A DNA stretch of 8,180 nt from JBEKHI01 sp050012355 (GCA_050012355.1 JBEKHI010000374.1:1-8180), one strand, 5' to 3'; numbered from the stretch's first letter, positions 1 through 5,629 are shown. Notes: generated by a model not told the origin, from the sequence alone. Made by a program: numbers and translations.

Positions 1-94
1 CGAGGCTCAGGCCTGGGAAACGGGATTCCGCCGCATGGGATGAGGGAGATCCAGCGGCGGCGCGGGTTGGGTGGTGGCGAGACCAGTCATCGCG

Positions 95-100
95 TACACT
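95..100 (+). promoter_or_regulatory. Putative -10 element of the XRE/ImmA/PIN operon
   Basis: TACACT matches the TAnnnT -10 pattern of the actinobacterial housekeeping sigma factor. It would place the transcription start near 107, inside the inverted repeat at 99-127 and about 35 bases before the first gene. No good -35 is visible at the right distance; the region around 71-77 is only G/T-rich. The promoter call therefore rests on the -10 and its position. Confidence 0.35.
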
Positions 101-127
101 GAATCATGTAAGTCGATTTTGATTCAG
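99..127. promoter_or_regulatory. Inverted-repeat operator candidate (CTGAATCA-N13-TGATTCAG)
   Basis: The arms at 99-106 and 120-127 are perfect 8-bp inverted complements with a 13-bp spacer, so equivalent half-site bases are about two helical turns apart, as expected for a dimeric repressor. The left arm abuts the TACACT -10 and the right arm runs into the AGAGGG ribosome-binding site (126-131). A bound protein would block transcription initiation. The obvious ligand is the XRE protein encoded immediately downstream; this autoregulation is inferred, not shown. Confidence 0.55.
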
Positions 128-141
128 AGGGTTTGGGGGTT

Positions 142-546
142 GTGGTGACGGCAGCTGACGTGGGTGCGAGGATCGAGGGTGCTCGTGTGGCGGCGGGCCT
201 CAGCCAGCGTGCACTCGCGGACACAACCTGCATTTCGCAATCGACGCTGTCTCGTGTCATCTGCGGACAGCGGGAAGCCAAGGTGCCTGAGCTGGTGGCT
301 ATCGCTTGGGCGACGGGGGTCACAGTCGCAGAGCTGGCTGGGACGGGGACGGTAGCTGAGCGGGCCGAGTGCGCGGCACGTGCCACTAACCACGCAGATA
401 TGGAAGACATGCGCGCGGCACTGCTGCATTTCCTTGAGCTTGATGACTACCTGTCCGGCCAGGCCATCCCGGCAACGGTCTTACCGGAGGAGAACGTTGA
501 CTGCCGAGACGGAAGGCAGCATGGCTGCTGCGCAGTTCCGTCATGA
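142..546 (+). CDS. XRE-family helix-turn-helix regulator / antitoxin-like protein
   Basis: This small DNA-binding protein (about 134 residues) has an N-terminal lambda-repressor-like helix-turn-helix. Residues about 20-42 read LSQRALADTTCISQSTLSRV, and the pattern of Q22, S32, S34, S37 and R38 is typical of XRE proteins. A second part (about 87-110) carries a helical segment, MRAALLHFLELDDYL, which I recall as characteristic of actinobacterial proteins paired with ImmA/IrrE peptidases. AGAGGG at 126-131 suits GTG 142; GTG 145, in the same frame, is equally possible, while the TTG at 133 lies too close to any ribosome-binding site. The last 50 bases overlap the next gene in another frame, so the C-terminal tail rich in C, D and R is probably unconserved. 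Its likely role is repression of its own operon through the repeat at 99-127, and to act as the antitoxin or the substrate of the neighbouring peptidase. Confidence 0.85.
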   Translation: MVTAADVGARIEGARVAAGLSQRALADTTCISQSTLSRVICGQREAKVPELVAIAWATGVTVAELAGTGTVAERAECAARATNHADMEDMRAALLHFLELDDYLSGQAIPATVLPEENVDCRDGRQHGCCAVPS

Positions 547-1363
547 TCATCATCTCGGAGTGCAGCCGCTAGGCGATCTCGTCGCGATCATCGAGCAGGC
601 GGCTGGGATCGACGTGGCCGTGCTCGACGCCGGCCCGGACGAGCATGGCATGACAATGCGGGATCCGGCCCGCGAGACCGTCTACATCGGTGTCGCGCGT
701 ACCCGGAATCCCATGCGGCAGCGAAGCACCCTTGCTCACGAGCTCGGTCATGTCCTGTACGAGGACTGGGCAGACAGCGATGCGGGCGACTGGAGCGACC
801 GGAACCCGGCGGAGATCCGCGCTGACGCGTTCGCGCGGCATCTACTGATTCCCCTCGAAGGCCTGCGGGACTTTGCCGGGGAACGGTCCCCAGCCCGCGA
901 ATCGGTGCTGTCAGATGTGGTGCAGCGGTTTCTCGTATCACCCAAGATCGCCGCGATCGCGTTGCATCAGGCCGAGTACATCGACGAGCCCGCCAAGCGG
1001 GAATGGATGACATTGAGCACGCCGCAGCTGGCGGCCAGGTTCGGCTGGATCGACCAGTACCAGGTGCTGCAGGCCAGCTCTGGCCGGCGCCGGGCGCCGC
1101 AGCGGCTGCTAGCCCGGGCCATTGCGGGCTACGTGGAAGGCGTACTACCTGTGCAGGCCATCGCTACGTTGCGCGGTATCAGCACGGAAGAACTGCTGAG
1201 GGAGCTAAGCGAACTCGGCGTGACTCCGGCTAAACAGGAGATCCCATGGGCGGATCCGCGCGAGCTGCCGGAGATCGATGTTGACCTTGCCGCATTGGAC
1301 GATGATCTGGCCGCTGCCGACGACGATGGCCAAGACACAACCACGACAAGAAACGCCGGATGA
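497..1363 (+). CDS. ImmA/IrrE-family zinc metallopeptidase
   Basis: This predicted cytoplasmic zinc peptidase has about 288 residues counted from TTG 497. HELGH at residues 81-85 supplies two histidine ligands and the catalytic glutamate. E106 in the segment EIRADAFARHLLIP is the expected third ligand of the family, and FLVSPKIAAIAL (about 145-156) matches the usual helix after it. A helical, possibly helix-turn-helix-like region follows (about 200-242), then an acidic tail rich in D (about 255-280). TTG 497 is preceded by GGAGG at 486-490 with 6-base spacing; ATG 521 with GGAAGG at 511-516 is the alternative. An open frame continues back to 380 but overlaps the XRE gene deeply and is not protein-like. 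ImmA-type enzymes, as in ICEBs1, cleave XRE repressors, so the upstream protein is the natural substrate; this is inference. The gene overlaps the next one by ATGA. Confidence 0.88.
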   Translation: MTAETEGSMAAAQFRHDHHLGVQPLGDLVAIIEQAAGIDVAVLDAGPDEHGMTMRDPARETVYIGVARTRNPMRQRSTLAHELGHVLYEDWADSDAGDWSDRNPAEIRADAFARHLLIPLEGLRDFAGERSPARESVLSDVVQRFLVSPKIAAIALHQAEYIDEPAKREWMTLSTPQLAARFGWIDQYQVLQASSGRRRAPQRLLARAIAGYVEGVLPVQAIATLRGISTEELLRELSELGVTPAKQEIPWADPRELPEIDVDLAALDDDLAAADDDGQDTTTTRNAG

Positions 1364-1974
1364 GCATCAGGCCGATCATCGATGCCGGGCCCGGCCTGAA
1401 CTTCCTGTCCGTCAACAAGGAACGCCTCCTGATCGCGGTCCTCGGACCGCTCAGCGCGCCCGAGACTGTCAGGGACGAGGTGTTCCGCAAGTCTCGGCAG
1501 GATGACCGCTTCAGCGCTGCCGCATCGGTGTGGAGGAAGCTAACAGATCGCTGGCTCCAGATACTGCCAGACGATGTAACGCCAGAATTGGCGACCCCGG
1601 TTCAGCGAATCAGCGGACTTCCGATGGCGGAACGCATGAAGAACGCGAAGGACCTAGGCGAGATCATGGTCATCGCCCACGCCGTCGTGGCCGCCGAGTC
1701 CGGGCAACCGGTGACAGTACTCATAGACGACGGGCCAGGCGCCAAGGTCGCCGCATCCGAAAGCCGGCGATTGCAGCGGCTGGCTTCCTGCGGACAATCC
1801 GTAGGGCATCTAACGTTGGTGAGCACGCTGACGGTCCTGGCACGAGCGGCAAGCACCGAGCATCTGCCCGACCAGGCAGCGATGCGCGATATATACGGGC
1901 GGCTACGCGGACTCGACGATGGCCTGCCGCCCATCGAGGCTACAGATTTGCTATCGGACACGCTCTGGTCATGA
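1360..1974 (+). CDS. PIN-like domain protein, candidate toxin RNase
   Basis: I read this 204-residue protein as PIN-like from its order of motifs. D8 lies at the end of the first strand (IIDAGPGLNFL), E40 in a VRDEVF segment after a short helix, D98 and E101 in KDLGE, and D123/D124 in VLIDDGPGA at the end of a hydrophobic strand. These are the expected positions of the acidic residues that bind Mg/Mn in PIN ribonucleases. Residues about 140-204 form a C-terminal extension of unclear role. The ATG overlaps the peptidase stop as ATGA, which implies translational coupling. Third place after an XRE gene and an ImmA/IrrE gene fits a toxin. From memory, M. tuberculosis Rv2515c (HTH fused to peptidase) and Rv2514c form a comparable pair listed among predicted toxin-antitoxin systems. 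RNase activity is inferred; overall similarity to classical VapC is low. Confidence 0.7.
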   Translation: MSIRPIIDAGPGLNFLSVNKERLLIAVLGPLSAPETVRDEVFRKSRQDDRFSAAASVWRKLTDRWLQILPDDVTPELATPVQRISGLPMAERMKNAKDLGEIMVIAHAVVAAESGQPVTVLIDDGPGAKVAASESRRLQRLASCGQSVGHLTLVSTLTVLARAASTEHLPDQAAMRDIYGRLRGLDDGLPPIEATDLLSDTLWS

Positions 1975-2475
1975 GCGCCTCGCTTGCCGCAGCGCGCGAG
2001 CAGTTGCCATACGGGGCTCGGTGTCCGCCGTTTCGCTCGTCCCATGCCCCGACCTCTGCCCACTAGGTATCTACGCGGCAGGCAGGGTCGGCAGTCACGC
2101 GCCGTCGACCGCCGATTCCCGGAGGGATGAAATATCCGCCTGATCGGTAGACGCTGTGCAGCAGGATCCGTCGTGATGCGCACAGAACTGGGCTTCTGGA
2201 GTGTGCTCGTTGGAACTGTCGGCGTGACAGGAACCGCTAAGGTGAAGGCTTTACAGGCCTGCCTCAGACAGGCTCTGACCTGCGGGATGCCACTTCAGCC
2301 GCTCTGTTTCGGCACGTATCCGGCACAGGCCCGGAGTGTCACCGGGCGCCTGGCCGGCGGCGAACGCGAGCACGCACTGGCGGCGGACCGCACGTCGGCC
2401 GGTATCACGGTCTCCAGGCTGGTCACCCGGATAACCGGCTTGCGGCGCCAGCGGGAACGCTGGTGTAATCCCGCA
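1975..2475. other. Gene-poor spacer between the PIN operon and the hydrolase
   Basis: I see no recognisable gene on either strand. The frame of the downstream hydrolase stays open back to 2173, and from about 2330 its third positions are G/C-rich like coding DNA. The encoded residues are not hydrolase-like and match nothing I know. They could be a divergent N-terminal extension, the remnant of another gene, or chance openness in GC-rich DNA. No convincing terminator follows the PIN gene. The 3' end carries the promoter candidate described separately. Confidence 0.5.
2440..2469 (+). promoter_or_regulatory. Putative promoter for a leaderless hydrolase transcript
   Basis: TTGCGG (2440-2445), an 18-bp gap and TGTAAT (2464-2469) preceded by TGG (extended -10) resemble a housekeeping promoter. 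The start point would fall about 7 bases later, at GTG 2476, the preferred start of the hydrolase, giving a leaderless mRNA. The G at the second base of the -10 is unfavourable because A is normally conserved there. The -35 is only a half match. Confidence 0.3.
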
Positions 2476-3228
2476 GTGCGGATCATCTCTGACACCGTCG
2501 CCGACGGCATCCGCGAACAGCTGTTCGCCGTCGGCGGCATCCCTGGCGTGCTCTGGATGCCCGCCGAGGGTTCCGGCCCCCGTCCGCTGGTGTTGATCGG
2601 GCACGGTGGCGGCCAGCATAAGAAGGAACCCGGCGTGCTGTCCCGGGCCTTCCCTTATGTCACCTGCTGCGGCTTCGCGGTCGCCTCGATCGACGCGCCG
2701 GGAGCCGGCGGCCGGCCGGAGCACCCGGAGATCAAGCGGCTCGTCGCCGAGATGACCGAACGGGAGGCGGCGGGTGAGCCCGCCGGACCGGCATGGCCCG
2801 CCCTGTGCGAAGTCATAGTGACGGAGATCGTTCCTGGCTGGCAGGCCACCTTGGACGCGCTCCAGAAGCTGGACTGTGCCGGCGACAGCCAGCCGGTCGG
2901 GTACTACGGCCTGTCCCGGGGCGGCGGGGTGGGCATGCACCTCGTCGCGGCCGGGCCCCGGATCACGGCTGCGGTCCTCGGCCTCGGCGGAAGCGGCGTG
3001 CTTATCAGCAGTGCGCCGCGGATCACGGTTCCGGTCGGGTTCGTGATGCGGTGGGACGATGCAGGGCACCCGCGAGATTCCATGCTGACGCTGTCCGGCG
3101 CGCTCGGCTCCGCCGAGAAGATCCTGCACGCCAGCCCGGGCAGCCACTTTGAAGTCCCTGACTTCGAGATCGGCAGCTCGATCCGGTTCTTCGCCCGGCA
3201 CCTCGGCAGCCAGGGCGCTGCGCTATGA
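2476..3228 (+). CDS. Alpha/beta hydrolase (dienelactone-hydrolase-like serine hydrolase)
   Basis: This is a cytoplasmic serine hydrolase of about 250 residues from GTG 2476, acting on an unknown ester or similar substrate. HGGG at 43-46 is the likely oxyanion-hole loop. GLSRG (145-149) is the nucleophile elbow with S147. The acid is D194 or D195 in MRWDDAG, and H224 in SPGSHFEVP completes the triad, in normal order and spacing. There is no signal peptide. GTG 2476 was chosen because the protein-like region begins there (RIISDTVADGI) and a -10-like TGTAAT stands 7 bases upstream. There is no clear ribosome-binding site, so a leaderless start or an upstream start is possible; the frame is open to 2173. 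The stop overlaps the next ATG as ATGA, so hydrolase and ATPase are probably co-translated. No specific substrate can be inferred. Confidence 0.8.
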   Translation: MRIISDTVADGIREQLFAVGGIPGVLWMPAEGSGPRPLVLIGHGGGQHKKEPGVLSRAFPYVTCCGFAVASIDAPGAGGRPEHPEIKRLVAEMTEREAAGEPAGPAWPALCEVIVTEIVPGWQATLDALQKLDCAGDSQPVGYYGLSRGGGVGMHLVAAGPRITAAVLGLGGSGVLISSAPRITVPVGFVMRWDDAGHPRDSMLTLSGALGSAEKILHASPGSHFEVPDFEIGSSIRFFARHLGSQGAAL

Positions 3229-3731
3229 AAGACCTCATCATCGTCGGCGGCGCGGCGGGCGTTGGCAAAACCACAACGTGCCGCGAATTGCAGAAAATAC
3301 TCCCGCGGAACGTATTCCTTGACGGCGACTGGTGTTGGGATATGCGTCCGTTCTTGGTCACCGGCGAAACAAGAAAGATGGTGGAGAGCAATATCGCTCA
3401 CCTGCTCAGCAACTTTCTCGATTGCTCGGAGTTTGGGAACGTTATCTTCTGCTGGGTGCTTCATCAGCAGAAGATATTGGACGACCTTATTGCCAGGCTA
3501 AACCATAGCGACTGCACAATACATTGCTTTTCGCTCGTGAGCAATAAACAGGCTTTGTCGGAAAGATTGAGCCGCGACATCGCAGAAGGAAAACGGGAGC
3601 CGGACATCATGGCGCGCAGCGTAGCGGCCATACCGCTATATGATGCGCTTGACACTGTAAAGATCGATGTGAGCACTATTTCGCCGGCAGATGCGGCAAA
3701 GCGGATCAGGGATTGCCTGGCAAGGGGTTAG
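3225..3731 (+). CDS. P-loop nucleotide/kinase-type ATPase (AAA family annotation)
   Basis: This small NTP-binding protein (168 residues) has a Walker A motif, GAAGVGKT, at residues 9-16 after a hydrophobic beta strand. A DGDW segment (33-36) comes at the place where small P-loop kinases bind their acceptor. The region ERLSRDIAEGKREPDI resembles an arginine-bearing lid. Overall it resembles stand-alone 'AAA family ATPase' proteins that I recall mostly from Firmicutes, whose substrate is not known. A hand count gives about 54% GC for 3241-3720, against roughly 70% in the hydrolase upstream, with many A/T third bases (AAA, ATA, TTG, AAT). That is a strong sign of transfer from a lower-GC source. 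The start overlaps the hydrolase stop by ATGA. A role as an antibiotic- or nucleotide-modifying kinase is possible but unsupported. Confidence 0.82.
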   Translation: MKDLIIVGGAAGVGKTTTCRELQKILPRNVFLDGDWCWDMRPFLVTGETRKMVESNIAHLLSNFLDCSEFGNVIFCWVLHQQKILDDLIARLNHSDCTIHCFSLVSNKQALSERLSRDIAEGKREPDIMARSVAAIPLYDALDTVKIDVSTISPADAAKRIRDCLARG

Positions 3732-3795
3732 CCATGTGCGCTTGTCACATCTGACATGCCATCCGGCTTCCGTTACTCTGAGTAGTCAATTCAAT

Positions 3796-3835
3796 TTGAT
3801 GCGTCATGTCCGGTCTGCTGGCCTGATGGCATCAA
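3796..3835. repeat. 7-bp inverted repeat with 26-bp spacer
   Basis: TTGATGC (3796-3802) and GCATCAA (3829-3835) are perfect inverted complements downstream of the imported ATPase gene. The spacing is long for a hairpin terminator. It may be a protein site, a remnant end of a mobile segment, or chance. No matching copy was seen on the other side of the ATPase gene. Confidence 0.3.
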
Positions 3836-3860
3836 TGCACCGAGAAGACCCTGCACGCCA

Positions 3861-3879
3861 AGCGGTCTTGCCGACCGCT
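3861..3879 (+). terminator. Possible terminator hairpin downstream of the ATPase
   Basis: AGCGGTC (3861-3867) and GACCGCT (3873-3879) form a perfect 7-bp stem with a 5-base loop, followed by CCCTTTCC. The T-run is weak, so termination is uncertain. It is the strongest hairpin after the ATPase stop at 3731. Confidence 0.35.
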
Positions 3880-4060
3880 CCCTTTCCAGCCCGAGGGCCT
3901 GGACCATCGTGCTATCCGAAGCGCACCACCCCCGGGACACGGCGCGCCGAACTGGACGATCTGTGAACGCCTACGCGCTTCGGCAACCTGATTATCTTGC
4001 GCGCGGAATCGGCGTTACGAGCGACTGGCAGACTGAAGCGCGATCACTAGTCGTACTACT

Positions 4061-4075
4061 ACGGCAGTCGGCCGT
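4061..4075 (-). terminator. Weak hairpin just downstream of the minus-strand gene pair
   Basis: ACGGC (4061-4065) and GCCGT (4071-4075) pair around AGTCG, ten bases beyond the stop of the minus-strand gene at 4085. The stem is only 5 bp and no T-run follows on the minus strand, so this is tentative. Confidence 0.2.
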
Positions 4076-4084
4076 TACCAAGGG

Positions 4085-4465
4085 TCACCATTCCGGGCGA
4101 AGCCGGATGCGGGCCGGCCGCGCCCGGTCCACTGTGACGATGCCCGCCTTTTCCAACACCACGGCGACCCAGCCGGCAGTAGCGCGCTTGAGGAATTTCT
4201 TCAGGTGCCCATCTAGGCTTCCCGGCACACTGCTCGTGGAATAGACGCTGCCGATCAGGACCCAGCCCCGCCCCCGCAGGAGATCAGGTACCTGCTCAAG
4301 CGCCTGCCACGGAAGCGGCGTCCAGGCTTCCTTCTCGCCCAGCAGCAGCACAAGCCCGTCGCCGGAGTAGCGGGCGACCGTGAACTGCCCGCGCCCGGAC
4401 GGAGTGGCCAGGCGGTCTCCTGGGGAGATCGAGCAGCGGACCGCGACCTCGACCCGCCCTGCCAT
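4085..4465 (-). CDS. Hypothetical protein, possible C-terminal winged helix
   Basis: I cannot assign this 126-residue soluble protein to a named family, but it reads as a genuine folded protein. A beta-rich N-terminal part includes GDRLATPSGRGQFTVARY (about 16-33) and LVLLLGEKEAWTPL (about 38-51), followed by LRGRGWVLIGSVYST (about 63-77). Residues about 83-122 have the rhythm of a winged helix: SLDGHLKKFLKRATAGWVAVVL, then VTVDRARPARIRL as a hairpin. A DNA-binding role is thus possible but unproven. An in-frame stop lies five codons before ATG 4465, so the start is this ATG or a later codon. The ribosome-binding site is weak. The gene begins 19 bases after the stop of the minus-strand gene 4485-4865 and is probably co-transcribed with it. 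Confidence 0.65.
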   Translation of the reverse strand: MAGRVEVAVRCSISPGDRLATPSGRGQFTVARYSGDGLVLLLGEKEAWTPLPWQALEQVPDLLRGRGWVLIGSVYSTSSVPGSLDGHLKKFLKRATAGWVAVVLEKAGIVTVDRARPARIRLRPEW

Positions 4466-4484
4466 AGCCCGATCTTGTCACTGG

Positions 4485-4865
4485 TCAGGCCCCCGCGCAC
4501 TCCATTGAGGTCCATTGCAAAGGCGCTCGGCCGCGCCGCACATAAAGCAGCGTGGATCTAGGATTCGGCAGGCAGGCCAGGCCTTGCTCCGTGAGGCGCT
4601 TGACCACATCGGCACGGAGCATATACAGCCGTTTGAACTGGCCGTCCGCCAGGCTCCCTGCCCGGGTCCACCAGCCCTCGATGCCCTCGCTGAAGACCAG
4701 CCACCCCTCGCCCGCGTCTGCGGCGTGCTCTATCGCGTACCGGTGAGTCTGCCGCGCCAAGTCGTCAAGAAGGTGTTCCGGCAGATGCCTGGCCCGGACC
4801 TGGATTCGGCCTTGCTCATCTCCGTGTCCGAGCACCTCGCGCAGCAGATCCGAGATCTGTCGCAT
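4485..4865 (-). CDS. Hypothetical protein, first gene of a minus-strand pair
   Basis: This is a 126-residue protein that I do not recognise. The start at 4865 is well supported by AGGGAGG a few bases upstream; the open frame extends to 5006 but the extra residues are unlike protein. Visible features are an amphipathic N-terminal helix (MRQISDLLREVLGHG), a helix around LPEHLLDDLARQTHRYAIEHAADA (split by the H-P turn), a hydrophobic and aromatic stretch EGWLVFSEGIEGWW, and a basic helix near DVVKRLTEQG. There are no membrane segments or catalytic motifs. The Trp-rich centre and the tight link to 4085-4465 suggest that the two proteins work together, possibly as a complex. A toxin-antitoxin-like or regulatory pair is conceivable from size and layout only. 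Confidence 0.65.
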   Translation of the reverse strand: MRQISDLLREVLGHGDEQGRIQVRARHLPEHLLDDLARQTHRYAIEHAADAGEGWLVFSEGIEGWWTRAGSLADGQFKRLYMLRADVVKRLTEQGLACLPNPRSTLLYVRRGRAPLQWTSMECAGA

Positions 4866-5002
4866 GCCGCCTCCCTTGAGAATCCATAAGGGCAACTCTC
4901 GCCGACAGCTGGAGGATTGCCAAGGCAACGGCAAAGAGACGCCAGAGACGGGACCCCGGCAGGGGATGCCAGACCTGGGGCACCAGGTGCGCATATGGAG
5001 AA

Positions 5003-5173
5003 TCACGGCAGACAGCCATTCTGCCAGTACTGGCTGAAGGTCCGCCGTAGTTGGGCGATGACCGCCGCCATCGCACCCGCCCGGGCCATAGCTGTGGCGA
5101 CTGCAGCGACCAGTTCTTTGCTCGATCGGTCACCGCAATCGCATTGTGCTGGCCGTGCATCTCCCGTAGTCAA
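5003..5173 (-). CDS. Possible small protein (56 aa), TTG start
   Basis: This is a weakly supported short reading frame. The TTG start overlaps the stop of the minus-strand frame 5170-5340 as TTGA and has a G-rich stretch (GGGGG) six bases upstream. The N-terminal half contains CDCGD; the C-terminal half is a plausible amphipathic helix, ELVAAVATAMARAGAMAAV, ending FSQYWQNGCLP. Third-position G/C is moderate overall and better in the second half. It lies upstream of the 4485-4865 gene on the same strand and could lead that operon. It may instead be a decayed remnant. Confidence 0.3.
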   Translation of the reverse strand: MTTGDARPAQCDCGDRSSKELVAAVATAMARAGAMAAVIAQLRRTFSQYWQNGCLP

Positions 5174-5340
5174 CGCCAGCCCCCGGTCCGACAGTAGCTG
5201 ATGGCGTCCGGAAGTTGGTCGCCGTTGGGCAGCGCCGACCGCCCCCGATCTCGGAGAGGTTCATCCGGTCGCCACGAAGCCGTCCTGTCCCAGGCAGCCT
5301 TCCCCGTGACCTGGCATTCCTCGGTGCTATGCACGGTCAC
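5170..5340 (-). CDS. Possible small protein (56 aa), GTG start
   Basis: This is a candidate only. From GTG 5340 (or GTG 5334) the frame encodes 56 residues with about 75% G/C third positions, Trp at 17, 23 and 55, and a C-terminal segment ALPNGDQLPDAISYCRTGGW that looks more like protein than a random frame. The same frame is open further upstream to 5646, but there it opposes a better + strand frame. No strong ribosome-binding site is visible. The TTGA junction with 5003-5173 is the main support. I know no family for it. Confidence 0.3.
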   Translation of the reverse strand: MTVHSTEECQVTGKAAWDRTASWRPDEPLRDRGRSALPNGDQLPDAISYCRTGGWR

Positions 5341-5389
5341 GTCGCCCGTGTCAGAGGGGAACAGCGCGCACACCACCGTCCCTGGCACA

Positions 5390-5629
5390 ATGCTGCTGCG
5401 GGGGCACCTGCTGCGGTGGTGGCTACAGGTCTCCCGGCAGCCAACGATCGGCGACGGCCGGTTCGGCGGGTCACCACTGATCAAGGTCGCCGCAGACGGC
5501 CGGGAGTTCGTCCTCGACCGGGACACCGAGCGCTGCGCGGTCGCCAGCTTCACCGAGGCCGCCGCCAGAGCCAGGGAAACCCGCAACCGGATGCCATACC
5601 TGCCAGATGACGGCGCCACACCCAGCTGA
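5390..5629 (+). CDS. Possible small protein (79 aa), divergent to the minus-strand cluster
   Basis: The frame from ATG 5390 has very high G/C at third positions and reads as a small soluble protein. A basic, Trp-containing start (LLRGHLLRWWLQVSRQ) is followed by IKVAADGREFVLDRDTERCAV, which looks like a beta hairpin, then an Ala/Arg-rich helix (SFTEAAARARETRNRM). GTG 5348 in the same frame would add 14 residues. Neither start has a clear ribosome-binding site. The family is unknown. It may be an intact small gene or the 3' part of a truncated one. Confidence 0.35.
   Translation: MLLRGHLLRWWLQVSRQPTIGDGRFGGSPLIKVAADGREFVLDRDTERCAVASFTEAAARARETRNRMPYLPDDGATPS

Larger units (their letters stand above)
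3732..4084. other. Intergenic region with small inverted repeats, no gene seen
   Basis: This stretch separates the + strand ATPase from the minus-strand gene pair. The first 100 bases are AT-richer than the surroundings and probably belong to the imported ATPase segment. Open frames here have no protein-like character. It contains the 11-bp palindrome TACTCTGAGTA (3774-3784), the spaced repeat at 3796-3835, the hairpin at 3861-3879 and the hairpin at 4061-4075. Confidence 0.5.

Noticed and set aside
2..43. Thirteen codons ending in TGA that could be the C-terminus of an upstream gene (EAQAWETGFRRMG).
   Set aside because: Too short to support; any frame entering the window can end this way. 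More sequence to the left is needed.
380..496. N-terminal extension of the peptidase frame starting at 380.
   Set aside because: It lies wholly inside the XRE gene in another frame, is rich in C, R and T, and has no conserved content. TTG 497 or ATG 521 are better starts.
588..1013. Minus-strand open frame of 141 codons opposite the peptidase gene.
   Set aside because: Shadow of the + strand HELGH peptidase; Arg-rich with no recognisable domain.
2121..2150. GGAGGG followed at once by an ATG and a seven-codon frame, looking like a leader peptide.
   Set aside because: There is no spacing between the putative ribosome-binding site and the ATG, and no downstream regulatory structure ties to it.
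2251..3201. Long minus-strand open frame (316 codons) opposite the hydrolase.
   Set aside because: It mirrors the hydrolase codons in high-GC DNA. The product is rich in R, A, G and P without motifs, while the + strand carries a full catalytic triad.
2904..3464. Minus-strand open frame of 186 codons across the hydrolase/ATPase junction.
   Set aside because: It spans two well-supported + strand genes of different composition and has no protein-like motif.
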